Both the position numbers and the translations under genes were made by a program. From Zasmidium citrigriseum (lineage: Eukaryota > Ascomycota > Dothideomycetes > Mycosphaerellales > Mycosphaerellaceae): a stretch of 64,000 bases of DNA. This document shows, piece by piece, positions 32,917 to 44,317 of the stretch. Numbering within the stretch: the first letter of the stretch is position 1; every line of letters begins with the position of its first letter. The stretch spans positions 904,600 through 968,599 of the forward strand of contig NHNW01000011.1 of NCBI GenBank assembly GCA_002786025.1, written 5' to 3'. Under the pieces are notes generated by a model, which was given only the letters and a program-made list of their open reading frames with translations, did no database searches and had not been told where the DNA came from.

Positions 32917-33515
32917 GATGGTGGAGTGGGAGTTGGTGGACGCGTCTGGGCTGCGGGGTTCAGGAGATGGTGGTCGCGAAGGACGCGAGTGGATCAGGAC
33001 AAAGGAAGTTTGAGGTTCTGGCCTACCGAGAGCGTGTTGATGTTTCAAGTCTTACAGTGTGCTGTCCGCGCAAAAATGGGCATTGGGGGCAGTGTGATTT
33101 CCTCTGAGCGGCGATCTGCTGGGCAAGCTGAGCTGAGCCTGGTTGGCCTGGCTCTGGCCGGTGGCTGTGCGCGTTTGGGCGTTAAATTGAGGCAACCGAA
33201 TGGAGCAAACATGCAGATGTGTGGTGGCATGGTGAGCGAGGGTTTGTGCGAGAAGTGCATGAGTCGTTAGCGATATCTGAACGTCATCAAGGTTGCTGAC
33301 TTTTCTGGAATGTGACACGAAAGTGGGAGGTGTTGTACAGAGCCATTCTTCTTCATTTCTGTTTCTATCTTTCCGCTCGCGGACTCAAAGTGGGTATCAT
33401 AGATCGATAATCGCCTGGAGTTGGTAACAATGCCCTGCTCGTCGAGAGCCATCAATGATCCTCCCAATGGAACTCTGCCCGAAGCTGTGTGCATCTGGAA
33501 GGCAGGCCTTCTGAC
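32917..33515. other. Intergenic region, no gene seen
   Basis: About 600 bp between the Sel1 gene start and the CCCH gene stop, both on the minus strand. No supported ORF. It should hold the Sel1 gene promoter. Confidence 0.55.
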
Positions 33516-34967
33516 CTAAGAAAATGCAATGAAATCCTGTTGCTGTGAAAGCTCGTGACTGTCGTCTTCCATGATGACATCCTCTGCAACGTCGGAATCG
33601 TAGTCTTCTTCACCCTCCTCGTCACTGCTCGAGACGTCGGATTCATCTCCAGAGCCGATCTTCGCTTGACGCTCAGCAGCTTTGCGAAGATTGCCGGCGC
33701 GATCGATGTGAGGAAGAGAGCAAGCGCCTGTCTCGCGCTTTGCGCATCGACCATGATTGGCATAGTCAGGGCATTCGAACACATGGCGCTTGTCACAATC
33801 TTCACCCTTTGAGCAAAAGCCAAGGGTGGCGAAAGGACGGCAGACAGAAGCAGCAGGGGAGACATTGACATGGGGGTAGCGGCATGCACTGTTTGTGCAG
33901 TTGCCGCGAAGGAAATGGGTGCATGCCGGCATGCGGTGGTAAGTGGGCTCGTGGGACATGTCGCAGTTGCGCCCGGCTTTGCACGAGCCAGTGCGCAAGA
34001 AGTCTTTGCAGATGGCGACTTTCATCGGGTCGTGAGTGAATCGGCAGGCGGGGCCAAACGAACAGGTACCTAAGATGTTTGTCAGTCTCGACTTGGGGAG
34101 CTTACCGGCATGCTCGATGCGACGGGGACCCCGGGGCGTCTTCGTCCTAGCGTAGCCAGCGTATAGATGATGAGAGGGTTCGGTACCATGTCTCGTGAAG
34201 TTTTCACATTGCGGCGCTCGTGCGCGTCTGCGAAGGTCTCCGGGTGAGTCTGAGTCTTTTGAATGAAGGCCTATCTTTCCACTATACCTCTCCGTGCCAT
34301 TGGATTTGGTAGTCCGGATCAGGTTCCCGTGTTTCGTACGAAGAAACTCGACGCCCGACACCAGCGCCTTCTTTGGCGTCTCCTTATCGGCGGTCGCCGA
34401 ATCTGCAATGTTTAGTCCCTGCTCTTTTCCAAGTCGTGTAGGCGACCCACCACGGATGCGAATCAATTTGCTGCCAGCTGCTTGGAGCTCAAATCGCAGC
34501 CCGTCAATCGTGAGTTCGTTGTTTCGGTGTGCCACTGCCTTGTTCGGGACTGCAGGCTTTGGAACGGAAGGGGCGGTGGGAGTCTGCGGTGCGGGATTCT
34601 TCGGTTGTTGATGTTGCTGCATTTGCTTCTGCTCGCGTGTGAACACATCCTGGGTCATGAGCTGCTTCTTCCCAGCAGCCTGGGTGGTAACGAAAGCTGG
34701 CTTGGCCAGCGCTGATGGCACAGAGTCGGCGGACTCCTCTTCAGTGGATCCATTTTGCTGGCCAGAACCAAGTACGAGCACCTTGTTCCTGTGGTTCGGC
34801 TGATGTGCATGCCAGCCTCCGCGACCGCGCGGAGCGTATGGTGCCCAGTGAGGGCTTCCTCGATGAGAGTGATGGCCGCCGCGGTACGTCGGAGGCGGTT
34901 GCTTGTGTTTCTGGATGCGGCCTTGGAGGGCGGCTATCTTCGCCTGGAGCGAGGCCTCGTCGCTCAT
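33516..34967 (-). CDS. CCCH zinc-finger protein with five fingers (ZC3H3/Red5-like)
   Basis: Two exons, 34967-34187 and 34069-33516; 444 residues. The 117-nt intron (34070-34186) splits the first finger and is itself stop-free, so the unspliced frame runs through. Splicing restores CENFTRHGTCSFGPACRFTH, a proper C-x8-C-x5-C-x3-H finger. Four more follow: CKDFLRTGSCKAGRNCDMSH, CTHFLRGNCTNSACRYPH, CRPFATLGFCSKGEDCDKRH, and CPDYANHGRCAKRETGACSLPH (22 residues with a longer spacing). The N-terminus has a short coiled coil (SLQAKIAALQGRIQKHK) and an RGG/His-rich stretch. The C-terminus is acidic with many Ser/Asp/Glu. Five tandem CCCH fingers match the ZC3H3/Red5 group, which acts in nuclear RNA 3' processing, export or decay; the exact orthology is an inference. 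Confidence 0.87.
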   Translation of the reverse strand: MSDEASLQAKIAALQGRIQKHKQPPPTYRGGHHSHRGSPHWAPYAPRGRGGWHAHQPNHRNKVLVLGSGQQNGSTEEESADSVPSALAKPAFVTTQAAGKKQLMTQDVFTREQKQMQQHQQPKNPAPQTPTAPSVPKPAVPNKAVAHRNNELTIDGLRFELQAAGSKLIRIRGGSPTRLGKEQGLNIADSATADKETPKKALVSGVEFLRTKHGNLIRTTKSNGTERYSGKIGLHSKDSDSPGDLRRRARAPQCENFTRHGTEPSHHLYAGYARTKTPRGPRRIEHAGKLPKSRLTNILGTCSFGPACRFTHDPMKVAICKDFLRTGSCKAGRNCDMSHEPTYHRMPACTHFLRGNCTNSACRYPHVNVSPAASVCRPFATLGFCSKGEDCDKRHVFECPDYANHGRCAKRETGACSLPHIDRAGNLRKAAERQAKIGSGDESDVSSSDEEGEEDYDSDVAEDVIMEDDSHELSQQQDFIAFS

Positions 34968-35263
34968 GCTGTGCGATCAGTATGAAGGGGATGCAGACTA
35001 CAAGATGTCACGGTCAGGTCGGGTTGTCGTCGAGCCTCAACAGGCGTTTCCAGTGGCGGCGTTGTGAGTTGAGAGCGGAAGGCGAGAGAAAGAGAAGAGG
35101 TGAAGCGCTCGCTTATTAAGAGGTGGCCTAAGCGCCGGCGCTAGCAGCCCGCTGCCAAGCACCTTCCGCACGAAGTCGCTCGCAACTTCAAATCTCGACT
35201 TCCAAGCGCGAGTAGCGACGACCGACTTCGACAACCACCGACTCATCGCCCAACACCGCAAAA
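34968..35263. promoter_or_regulatory. Divergent promoter of the CCCH gene and uS19
   Basis: 296 bp between head-to-head genes. The side next to the ribosomal gene is C/A-rich (CGACAACCACCGACTC...), as typical of fungal ribosomal-protein leaders. No TATA box seen. Confidence 0.45.
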
Positions 35264-36031
<768 letters not shown>

Positions 36032-36392
36032 ATGTGGAGGATGGAGTTTGGGAGGAGTGCATTGCGGCTTGAATGGTGCTCAGAGGATACTGAGCTCAGC
36101 ATATGACAAGTTAGTCTACGAAATCAAGACACAATCACATGCATCACATGCTTCTCATTTCAGCTGCCTGTCCTCCTTCACTCACCTCCTGTGCTGTGCT
36201 CTTCTCTCTTTCTGCTGACCGCTTCCACTTCCGATCTTCGTCATCAAACGACCACTGTCCGTCGACCATCTGCGCTCTCCATCGCACTTCGCCATACTGC
36301 TATACCAAAACCTCTACACAAGCCATTGACGCCAACACCATCACCATATCGGACTCGGCAACCCTACAAAAGAACGCGCCTCGTCTCCTGCA
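36032..36392. other. Intergenic region, no gene seen
   Basis: 361 bp between uS19 and the BTB gene. Pyrimidine-rich (CTCTTTC, CTTCCACTTCCG), probably the promoter and leader of the BTB gene. Confidence 0.5.
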
Positions 36393-37532
36393 ATGGCCGC
36401 CACATTCCCGCGCTCCGGCGACGAGAATGTCGAGATACATCTCACAACCGACAAGGAAGACAAGATTCTGCTCCACAGCTACGTCTTGGCTCTTCACTCG
36501 AAATGGTTCAAAGCGAGTCTCAGCGAGCGCTGGAATGGTGGCACCACGGCAGCCGACGGCAAGAATCGGTGGATCTACGAGCTACGCTTCGACAAGGAGA
36601 GTGCCTTCGGGCTCCTCGCTCGTCAAGTCGTGCCTACTGAGACTCCCCAACCTACCACGGAGATCATCCCGCGCACACTACCCAACAACTCCTCGCCAGC
36701 GGCCAAGGAGCTGCACAAGGACCGTATGGGTCGAGTCGATGCTCACAGGCAGATGCTCGGCGCCCTGTACCACATCATACCAACCTTCAGCCACGAGTCT
36801 CTCAACAGCGCGAAGACATCCATTCTGATGCTTGCCGATGTGGCTGACGCCTACGCTTGCCAACACATCATCAAGATTCACACCGAAAATCATCTCCGCC
36901 TCTACCGGAACGAAGTCCTCGATCTTTGCGCTTCTGATCCTGTTGGCATGCTCGAAGTCGCTATGCGTGTCCAGTCCGAATGGATCTTCATGGAAGCATC
37001 CACGAATCTCATCGGCAGGAGTCAGAAATTCTTCGACAACTCCGGAGAGCGACTGCAAGCCATGGGCGTCGCAGAGCTCTTCAAGAAGAAGCGGACAGAG
37101 TTCCGCGAGCAGCTTCTGTCTTGTGAGATGAAGATCTTCATGATTCAGCCAGCATCTCGAACAGGATGGAGCTGCCAGACTGCCGTGGACTACATTCGGC
37201 AGTGGCTCTCAGAGCTGGTCATGTCTGGGTCCGGATCCGGCCTTGCTTCAGGCTACGCGGGCCTCTACCACGCCATAGTAAGGAGAGGCACCGGCAACAA
37301 AATTGACATTGATTCGCATAGCATTTCCGCGTGCCTGTCCAGGCTGTTTTCCAATCCTAACCCCATGGATATCGAGGCGAAAGTCACCAACGCCTTTGCT
37401 CAGGCCGCATCCATCATCGCACCCATCATGAAAGACGTCACGAGACGCCAGGACAAGACCAACGACCCATTCCGAGCTCTGACTTTCATGAGCATCAGTG
37501 ACGACGAGATTCCATGGGCACAGAAGAAGTAG
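36393..37532 (+). CDS. BTB/POZ domain protein
   Basis: Single exon, 379 residues. The N-terminus is a BTB fold: VEIHLTTDKEDKILLHSYVLALHSKWFKASLSERW, with the usual strand-helix pattern. Helical segments after residue 130 (LNSAKTSILMLADVADAYACQHIIKIHTENHL) resemble the rest of a fungal BTB module. The remainder is helical and contains a Gly/Ser patch (SGSGSGLASGY). Such proteins act as adaptors, often for Cullin-3 ubiquitin ligases or in transcription; with no second recognisable domain, the function is open. Typical of the large family of lineage-expanded BTB proteins in Dothideomycetes. The gene is followed by an 850-bp region containing degenerate repeats. Confidence 0.85.
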   Translation: MAATFPRSGDENVEIHLTTDKEDKILLHSYVLALHSKWFKASLSERWNGGTTAADGKNRWIYELRFDKESAFGLLARQVVPTETPQPTTEIIPRTLPNNSSPAAKELHKDRMGRVDAHRQMLGALYHIIPTFSHESLNSAKTSILMLADVADAYACQHIIKIHTENHLRLYRNEVLDLCASDPVGMLEVAMRVQSEWIFMEASTNLIGRSQKFFDNSGERLQAMGVAELFKKKRTEFREQLLSCEMKIFMIQPASRTGWSCQTAVDYIRQWLSELVMSGSGSGLASGYAGLYHAIVRRGTGNKIDIDSHSISACLSRLFSNPNPMDIEAKVTNAFAQAASIIAPIMKDVTRRQDKTNDPFRALTFMSISDDEIPWAQKK

Positions 37533-38388
37533 CAACGACTCAAGCTACTGTCATTCTTTCGCAAAGACTGAGCTCAATTTCGCCAAGAATTATAAGTTAC
37601 ACGCTTCTCCTGTGACTTTGAAAGAGGAAGGAGAAGAATACTAGTCGATGGGTATCGACACTGGGGCTGCGGGATCTCACCTAATACACGTCTGGAAACG
37701 ACCATTTCACCACTCATAGGACAGGTTTCTCCAGGCAACGGCGAGAAGGAGAAGTACCATTCAGGATATCGGCGCCGATGATGTGAGGAACGTCTTCTGT
37801 TGCAAATTTGGGAAAAGACCGTTCCGTTTTCTTCATGAGCAATTCAGTACCAAGGGACGGATCCTCTTCACTCATCACACGGGGAAGGAGCGAGGAGGCT
37901 CTCAAGCGTGCCGCGACTCCTGGTCAATGAGACCTCAGGGGCATATGGGCCTGGGGCTGGAAGATATCACCTAAACAAGGTGAAGGGGCATTTCATGAAG
38001 TATTGAGCGTTTCATAGCAGGGGAGACGATTCTCGCCATTCAGACACGTCTTGAGTCAAACGCGCGATATCTCAGCTCACGAGTATTTGCTTTCCGTACC
38101 CCGACGTACCCACCCACATAGAACGGAAGTTTGCTGTTGGACGAGTCATCTTGTCTTCTTTCTCAAATATCTCGCTGAGTATAGTAGTAGTGTACAAGCG
38201 CTAGCTTCCCCGTCACCATCCCATCTATACACAACAGCGACGCTGGTCGCCTCTCGCCTTTCATCGTTCGCCTTTTAAGAACGGAGCAGTGTCCTGGGAA
38301 ACGCCCTAGCATCCCGCGCTTGCGCAGCTCATGGGGGAGAGAGTAGTACAATCTAAACCATCAAAACCTTTTGAACATCCCAATCCGC
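37533..38388. other. Intergenic region with degenerate duplicated sequence
   Basis: 856 bp between the BTB gene and the convergent dynamin gene. Two related segments (about 37,660-37,780 and 37,950-38,060) lie within it. No supported gene. Confidence 0.5.
37660..38065 (+). repeat. Degenerate direct duplication (two ~110-bp segments)
   Basis: The segments at about 37,660-37,780 and 37,950-38,060 share, in order, GGGGCTG, GAT-TCACCTAA, CATTTCA, TTTC, CGGCGAGAAGG/GACGATTCTCGCC-like text and CCATTCAG. Similarity is patchy and was judged by eye. Confidence 0.35.
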
Positions 38389-40880
38389 TCATAGCACCTC
38401 GCCGATGATCTTGCTGGCCTCCTTGTAGGTGGCAAGGAGCTTCTCACACTTCTCACGTTCTTCTCGTACGCCGTCGTCTTCGTAGAGGAGCTCCTCGAAG
38501 AGGCCTTCTCGGTAGAGCTCGGAGACCAGGCGGTTCTGCACGGCGTCTTTTGAGTGGTTGACGAGGAGGTGCATGACGGCTTTGGGGACTTGGTCGGCGA
38601 TCGTTTCTCGCACGATGTTGAAGTAGTTGCTGATCAGACGGCGGATGAGCTCCGTCTCGAGCGATTCACGCTCGGTGAGAGCAGGTCCAGTTGGGTCATC
38701 CTGAGATGGATCGTTAGCATGACTGTACTGACTGGACCAAAGACTGCCCACACTCACCAATGCGTTGTCCTCCTGCTCATAATCCTCCACAACGTGCTCC
38801 TGCACTGGCGGCGGCCTTGTGTCTCCCCGTCTAAAGCTAGCACTTATGCTGGGCTCCGCGTTTTGGCTGACATGTCTGTTCCCAGCACTCGTCCCTGGCA
38901 ATGAACCTGCTGAACTCTGTCCTGGTAGCGCACCCGCACCCGCACCACTGTCTTTGCCAAAGAAGTAATTTAAGAAGGAGTCCTTTCCAGCTGGAGCACC
39001 GTTCGTTGCCGAATGTCCGAACCTGTGGCCGTCTCTGCCAATCGCAGGGCTCATACTTCTGCTCTCCTTCGTTTTCGGTGCGTTTCGAATCGGCAGGACA
39101 CTCGAGTGCTCTTCTTCTGCGTCATCATCAGGCGTATGGGTTCCGTTGACGCCTTCCAACTCTTTTCGTCTCCGAGCATCCTTCTTTCGCTTCTCCTCTG
39201 CTGCCGCGGCCCTCTTCTCTTTCTCGTGCTTGTCTTGCATAACACTACTCATTGCAGCGGCAGCACCGAGGAAGTTGGGATGGTTGGTGTTGATGTACGC
39301 TCGTTGTATTGAGATCAAGCTCTCTACATACGAGGAACAAGGGCCAAGTCGCTCGCGCAGGAGGTCAGAGACAACCTCAATTAATCGGCCTTGCATCCGA
39401 GGATATCTTGAGAGCTCATTTGAGCCGCAAGTATGGCAGATCTTGATAAGCTCTTCGTATACAAGCTCAACACATCGCTGGCTGGGGATTTCCAACAACT
39501 TAATTTGTGGCTTGACCAGGAGATCGAATGCAAGCTCCGGCACGAAGAGGGAAGGTCGAGGTCCGGTCGAGTTGCGAATGGCTGTGCGGATGTCGAGGGA
39601 AGAGAGGTTGTGAGTTGGGTCGATTGTCTCCAGGCTGTTTCCAAAGACCGAGTTGAAGATGTAGTAGATACGCGCACCACCGCAAAGCTCCTTGGTGCTG
39701 ATTTCCGAAGACGTACCATCTATCGACGAGATGAACGAAGTCGCAAATCGTGTCATCAGCTGGAGGATCAGCGATCCACGATGCTCCTTTCCGGTGAAGG
39801 TGTCGGTGCCGTAGGAAGCAAGCTCCTGCTGGGTCTGTCCCATCAGCGTGTTGAGTCGGGCTTTGATATCTGGTAATCGTTCTCGAATGTGTTGCATCAG
39901 AGTCTGATTGAGTGTCTTTGCAAGGTACTGTGTACCACATCGTGGGGCAATATTCCGGTAGGCAGGATGTGTGCGGAAGAATTCGCGCTCAGCGGCGAGT
40001 GCATCGGACATAGGTTTGTTCCCCTGGATGTCTTGTTGTGATCTGTTGACAACGCCAATAAATCCAAGCTTGAGGGGATACACCCGTCCTGACAGGATGT
40101 CCAGAGCGTTGGTGCCATGGTCCATAAGGTCCAGCTTGGTCAAAACACCAATGGTGCGCTTCCCAACAGGATCGACATGTCGTGCAAGTTTGAGCGCTTC
40201 CGAGTTGACGATATCCACGTTCGCAGGCGAGACGGCAAGGATGATGCTGTTTGGCTTCGCGATGTATTCTGTGATCAGGTTGCGAGTCTGTTTCTCGATA
40301 TCTGTGGGTTGGTCGCCAATTGGAACTTTCGTCAGACCTGGCAAATCGACCAGTGTCAGACTCAGGACGTGTGGAGAGTAGATCTTGAGGTTGATGGGTT
40401 GTCGGTTGATCCCCTTGTTGGCGCCCGCTATTCTGTTTGTCTCGTTCTCGATCTCCCGTCTGACCTCTTGAAAATCGTGAAATCTGCGCCCCGGCATATG
40501 ATTGAACTCTCCCCATTCATCTTGGCCCTCCACTGAAGCTGGCGTGTGCGGTATGTGGATCTCATGCTCGCTGGGCTTGTCGTTCCGCTCGGAGGGGAGG
40601 TTTATGAGCTGGAGAATGAGCGGTCTTCGGGTGACGATGCCGCTGCCTCGGGGGAGAAAGTCTCGACCGACGATGTTCTCGAGGACTGAGGATTTACCGG
40701 AGGATTGTGATCCGACGACGACCTATAGTGTGTTAGCCGAAACGCATTAAGGCGCATGCGCGAGGAGGGAGAGCTGCGTACAATTTGCGGGAGATCCAGG
40801 GAGTCGTTGCCGATGGTGTTGAAGACCAGATCTTGCAGCTTGTTGACGACGTTGAGCAGGTCCTCGCCGAGTGCCGCCAT
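38389..40880 (-). CDS. DNM1: Dynamin-related GTPase Dnm1 (mitochondrial/peroxisomal fission)
   Basis: Three exons: 40880-40782, 40722-38758 and 38700-38389; 791 residues. The first intron (59 nt) falls just before the P-loop, rebuilding PQI|VVVGSQSSGKSSVLE. G-motifs: GSQSSGKSS (G1), the switch Thr in GSGIVTRRP (G2), DLPGLTK (G3), TKLDLMD (G4). The dynamin middle domain and GED (TELIRRLISNYFNIVRETIADQVPKAVMHLLVNHSKD) are intact, and a Ser/Gly-rich insert (about 520-680) replaces the PH domain, as in Dnm1/Drp1. The second intron (38701-38757) is 57 nt, has GTGAGT, a GCTAAC branch and CAG, but is stop-free, so retention would insert 19 residues. The protein constricts mitochondria and peroxisomes. 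Confidence 0.95.
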
Positions 40881-41689
40881 GGCTGATGATTGTTTTGAAG
40901 TGTTTGTTGACCAGCGGGTGAGGCCAAAGCAGCCAAAGCAGAGGGGACGAAAGCTTCGCGAACCAGGCCCGCCCCGGCCGTTTCAACCTGCGCTTCCTTG
41001 CTGCGCACGGTCGGGAGGAGGCGACGTCGTTCGTCAAGGCTGCGCTGCTCGTGCGTATTCGTGGTGAGAGGAATCAATACGGTCGTTGTTCTTTGGCAGG
41101 CCAACTCTGCTTCGCTTGTGCCCAGTTGTCGCCGCGGTAGAACGCGCCAAACTCTAAACAAGGACTTTCACGTGATGCCGACGTCGATCTTCTTCTATTC
41201 ACTCGACATCTTAACGACGCGACTTTCATCAACTTGGCCAGATAATGTTCTTCAACGACATCTGCCCTTTACGGAGGAAAGGAGACTCTATTACACACCG
41301 CTCTCATGATACAGTGTCTCAAGTTCTACTCGCTTGGCTGCTCGTGAAAGACGCCTCCTGACCACCGTTTTCAGAACCTGTGGAAGACAGCCAAGAAGAA
41401 CGCCACGACATCACTCTTCCACCCAGATGCTCGATCAGAATGCTCAAACCATCGATCTTGAACATTACTCTCGAGCCGTCGAATGTGCTACCATGAACCT
41501 GAACGGCCTTGGACGACAGGCGATGCGGTAAGCTCAACGTCAAGGTGCATACCAAGTCAAACCAATCGCGGGGAAGCGTCGCAGCTTGGTGAGGCACGAG
41601 GGCACTTTCCTTCTCTGTCTCTGCTCTCTTTCCCTTGATGTCTTCACAATACTCTCCATTAGTTGCAAAGACAACGGAAGACCGTCAGC
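40881..41689. promoter_or_regulatory. Divergent promoter region of DNM1 and the PEBP gene
   Basis: About 810 bp. Several overlapping ORFs near DNM1 are non-informative. No supported gene or repeat. Confidence 0.5.
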
Positions 41690-42456
41690 ATGAAGCTCTC
41701 AATTGCTGCTCTGAGCCTTGCTTGGTGCTCTGCACTGGCAGCCCACCAGCCATCTGATCAGACACCTCTCAATCTTGACGATCGTTTCGATCTCATCAAG
41801 GAGTATGTCAACAATATCGACCACTTCATCTAGCAGGGAGATTGATAGTGAACAGACTCAAGAAAGCCGAGATCATCCCTACCGTTCTCGATGCCTTCCA
41901 TCCATTCCTCACAATCTCAGTAAACTGGAAGAAAGCAAGCGCAGAAGTCGGCAACACCATCAAGCCCAAGAAAGTCAAGAAAATGCCAGACATTGCTCTT
42001 GTCGACGATCTGCCCGAATTGAAGCGAACCATGCCCCAGCTCACCTTAGCTCTCACCGATCCAGACGCTCGGAGCAGAGACGACCCAGACTGGAGCGAGA
42101 TGTGCCATTGGATCGCTACAGATATCCCATTGACTTCTGCTGGAGAGGTGGACGTGTCGAAGAGCTTGAAGGAGATTGTGCCGTACAAGCCTCCTGGTCC
42201 ACCACCAAAGACCGGCAAGCATCGATATGTCTTCGTTGCGCTGACGCCTCTGAATGGCACTCATGAGCCGTTGAACCTTACTACGCCGGCTGATAGACAG
42301 CATTGGGGATATGGAAAGGAGAGGATGGGTGTCCGTCAGTGGGCGAAAGATAATGGCTTGGCTGTCATTGGTAGGCATACTAATTTAATTTGAGGAACTC
42401 ACCACTGACGTACATTAGGGGCAAACTTCATCTATGCACAGCACAAGAAGCAGTGA
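41690..42456 (+). CDS. Secreted phosphatidylethanolamine-binding-family protein (PEBP)
   Basis: Three exons: 41690-41802, 41856-42370 and 42419-42456; introns of 53 and 48 nt; 221 residues. Exon 1 encodes a signal peptide (MKLSIAALSLAWCSALAA) and HQPSDQTPLNLDDRFDLIKE. The junction at 41856 gives LIKE|LKKAEIIPTVLDAF, the usual PEBP entry; other acceptors nearby put the downstream frame wrong. The core holds the PEBP signature TDPDARSRDDPDWSEMCHWIATDIP and the anion-site strand TGKHRYVFVAL. The conserved HHW-type dyad reads CHW here. The final exon supplies GANFIYAQHKKQ. PEBPs bind lipids or inhibit proteases (yeast Tfs1 inhibits carboxypeptidase Y); here the signal peptide suggests a secreted or vacuolar protein. 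Confidence 0.88.
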
Positions 42457-42603
42457 AACTGCTCAGCTTCGACTTGTTACGAAAAAACGCCTTTTATCTG
42501 TAACACCACATGGAATTTTGGAATGGGCTCTCGACGTTCACCTGCCAATTCCTTAATTACTATCCAGTAGCATTGCTATCTCGCTATCATTGATAAGTTG
42601 CAC

Positions 42604-43992
42604 TCACGGGCTCTCACTATGAAGCCAGGCTTCGAACTCCTCGCGAGTACGTCCTGTACCGTCAAGGCAGACAGTCGAAGTATCTATCGAAGCTTTGAAT
42701 TGTGGAAAGGTCGGCCTGGGCTCTCCATTCGCATAGGCTGATGAATCGTCAGCAAATAGTCTCACTTGCACTCCTTGTGTATTGCACTCACCACGACGTT
42801 TGACTTCGACATACTGCTCTAGAAGATTGCATGGCCGGATTCCACGATGGCGAAATGGGTCTGGGAAGTCTTGTGTGGGAAACGTAGGTGGAGGTGGAAT
42901 CGGTTGTACAGCCACCGCTGGATCATCCGACTTCAACGTAACGACTCCTCCAAACGATACCATGGTTGTCACATTGCCATTGTCGTCGTGCCTGCCAGCC
43001 GAAGCCCAAGGACATAGATCGTGGGATTTTCTGATTCTGACTACCATGTCGCACAAGTCCCCCACTGTGATGCCCTTCTCAGACCTGACGACTTCAAAGG
43101 GCGGGTCTTGAGATTCCTGAGAGCTGAGAGGACGCCCTGGATGATGCCAAGACCCTGCAGTTGCTGGAATGAGAGGCTTACACAGCGTCTCAGGCGAGGC
43201 ACTGTAATAAGGATTATGCGTGCAGCAAAGCGGATACACACCCATCTCATAGATCGGCGGTTGACATATCAGCATCGATCGACACCGCTTTCCGATGCTA
43301 GGGAGCTGGAGGGAGAACTGTGCGAATATGGCGGCGCGATAAGTTCCAGGGGTGGATTTCGAATAGCAGTGGAAGCCTGGGAAGTCCACGTGAGGGTATA
43401 GATGGGGGCGTCTGTGGCGGCGGCGCCTTGAGGGCGGGTACATGGAGTCTTTGTAGAACGGCGTTTCTAGGAAGCCCGTTTGGGAAGGCCGTAGATGTAG
43501 TTTTTCTTGTAGTTTGGGAGATGAGTGGATGGTGTTGTACATGGTCCAGTCGACTTCAGATATCCGAAGGAGTTCCATGGTGTTGAAATGGCTCAAAATC
43601 TGCTCAAGCAGCTCCGGCACGTCGAAGACCTGTCTCGCAGGACAACCTGCAGAGCTGCGTCTCTCATTATGCAGACTCGTAGACGCAATGTCCGAAAAGA
43701 ACTCAGCCAGTCCAAAGCTGCTCGTGGTAACATCTGTAGTAAGGCGAATCAGATTCGCTGCATGAGGAGACTGGAGCTCGGCAGTCGTCATGGACGTAGA
43801 CAACAGGAAGAGCCCTTCAGCGGCTTTCTCGAGTCGTCGTTGGAATGCCAGCGCCCGTCGAAGCATTCTCGTCTGCTTCAGCCTGTCCGCTTTATCCCAT
43901 GGGTCTGCTGTAGCACGAGCTATGCGGGTCGAATCGCTGTTGTACAAGCAGCCTTCGAGCTCGACATCGTCGACGGTGGGGAAGTCTGTCAT
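42604..43992 (-). CDS. F-box domain protein
   Basis: Two exons, 43992-42792 and 42737-42604; 444 residues. The F-box is FDVPELLEQILSHFNTMELLRISEVDWTMYNTI (about residues 120-155), followed by SSPKLQEKLHLRPS, the standard continuation in the expanded F-box family of Dothideomycetes. The rest carries proline-rich loops and no LRR or WD repeats. The start at 43992 (MTDFPTVDDVELEG) is preferred over the in-frame ATG at 44142, whose extra 50 residues are Arg/Leu-rich and look like leader. The intron (42738-42791) is 54 nt, GT-AG and stop-free, so the retained form would stay in frame. Such proteins recruit substrates to SCF ubiquitin ligases; the target is unknown. Confidence 0.82.
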   Translation of the reverse strand: MTDFPTVDDVELEGCLYNSDSTRIARATADPWDKADRLKQTRMLRRALAFQRRLEKAAEGLFLLSTSMTTAELQSPHAANLIRLTTDVTTSSFGLAEFFSDIASTSLHNERRSSAGCPARQVFDVPELLEQILSHFNTMELLRISEVDWTMYNTIHSSPKLQEKLHLRPSQTGFLETPFYKDSMYPPSRRRRHRRPHLYPHVDFPGFHCYSKSTPGTYRAAIFAQFSLQLPSIGKRCRSMLICQPPIYEMGVYPLCCTHNPYYSASPETLCKPLIPATAGSWHHPGRPLSSQESQDPPFEVVRSEKGITVGDLCDMVVRIRKSHDLCPWASAGRHDDNGNVTTMVSFGGVVTLKSDDPAVAVQPIPPPPTFPTQDFPDPFRHRGIRPCNLLEQYVEVKRRGECNTQGVQVRLFADDSSAYANGEPRPTFPQFKASIDTSTVCLDGTGRTREEFEAWLHSESP

Positions 43993-44317
43993 GTTGCTGG
44001 ACAGAGTAGTGCTCTGGAACGACACAGTTTGGGCGTGAAGTTTCGTGGTTGGTAAAAGCAGCTGGAGGCGAAGACGAGGCAGGAAACCGGTGAGGGGCGG
44101 CCTACGAAAGGCTGCCGCCCGCGTGCAACCCCAAAATGCCAATCACCTGTCAAACAAGTACTTTGCATTGACTTTGTGTTACTGGACTGACGACATAGCA
44201 AAAGACACTTGACATACGCTGGTATTACAGTACTCCGCCAACTTCTCCTTGGAAAGCTAGAGTCTCACAAGTGAATGTCCTGCATTCTCTACTCCTTTCT
44301 CACCAGGCTTGCCTTCC
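43993..44317. other. Intergenic region, no gene seen
   Basis: 325 bp between the F-box gene start and the BYS1 gene stop, both minus strand. Holds the F-box promoter; the first 150 bp also carry the in-frame extension to the ATG at 44142. Confidence 0.5.
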
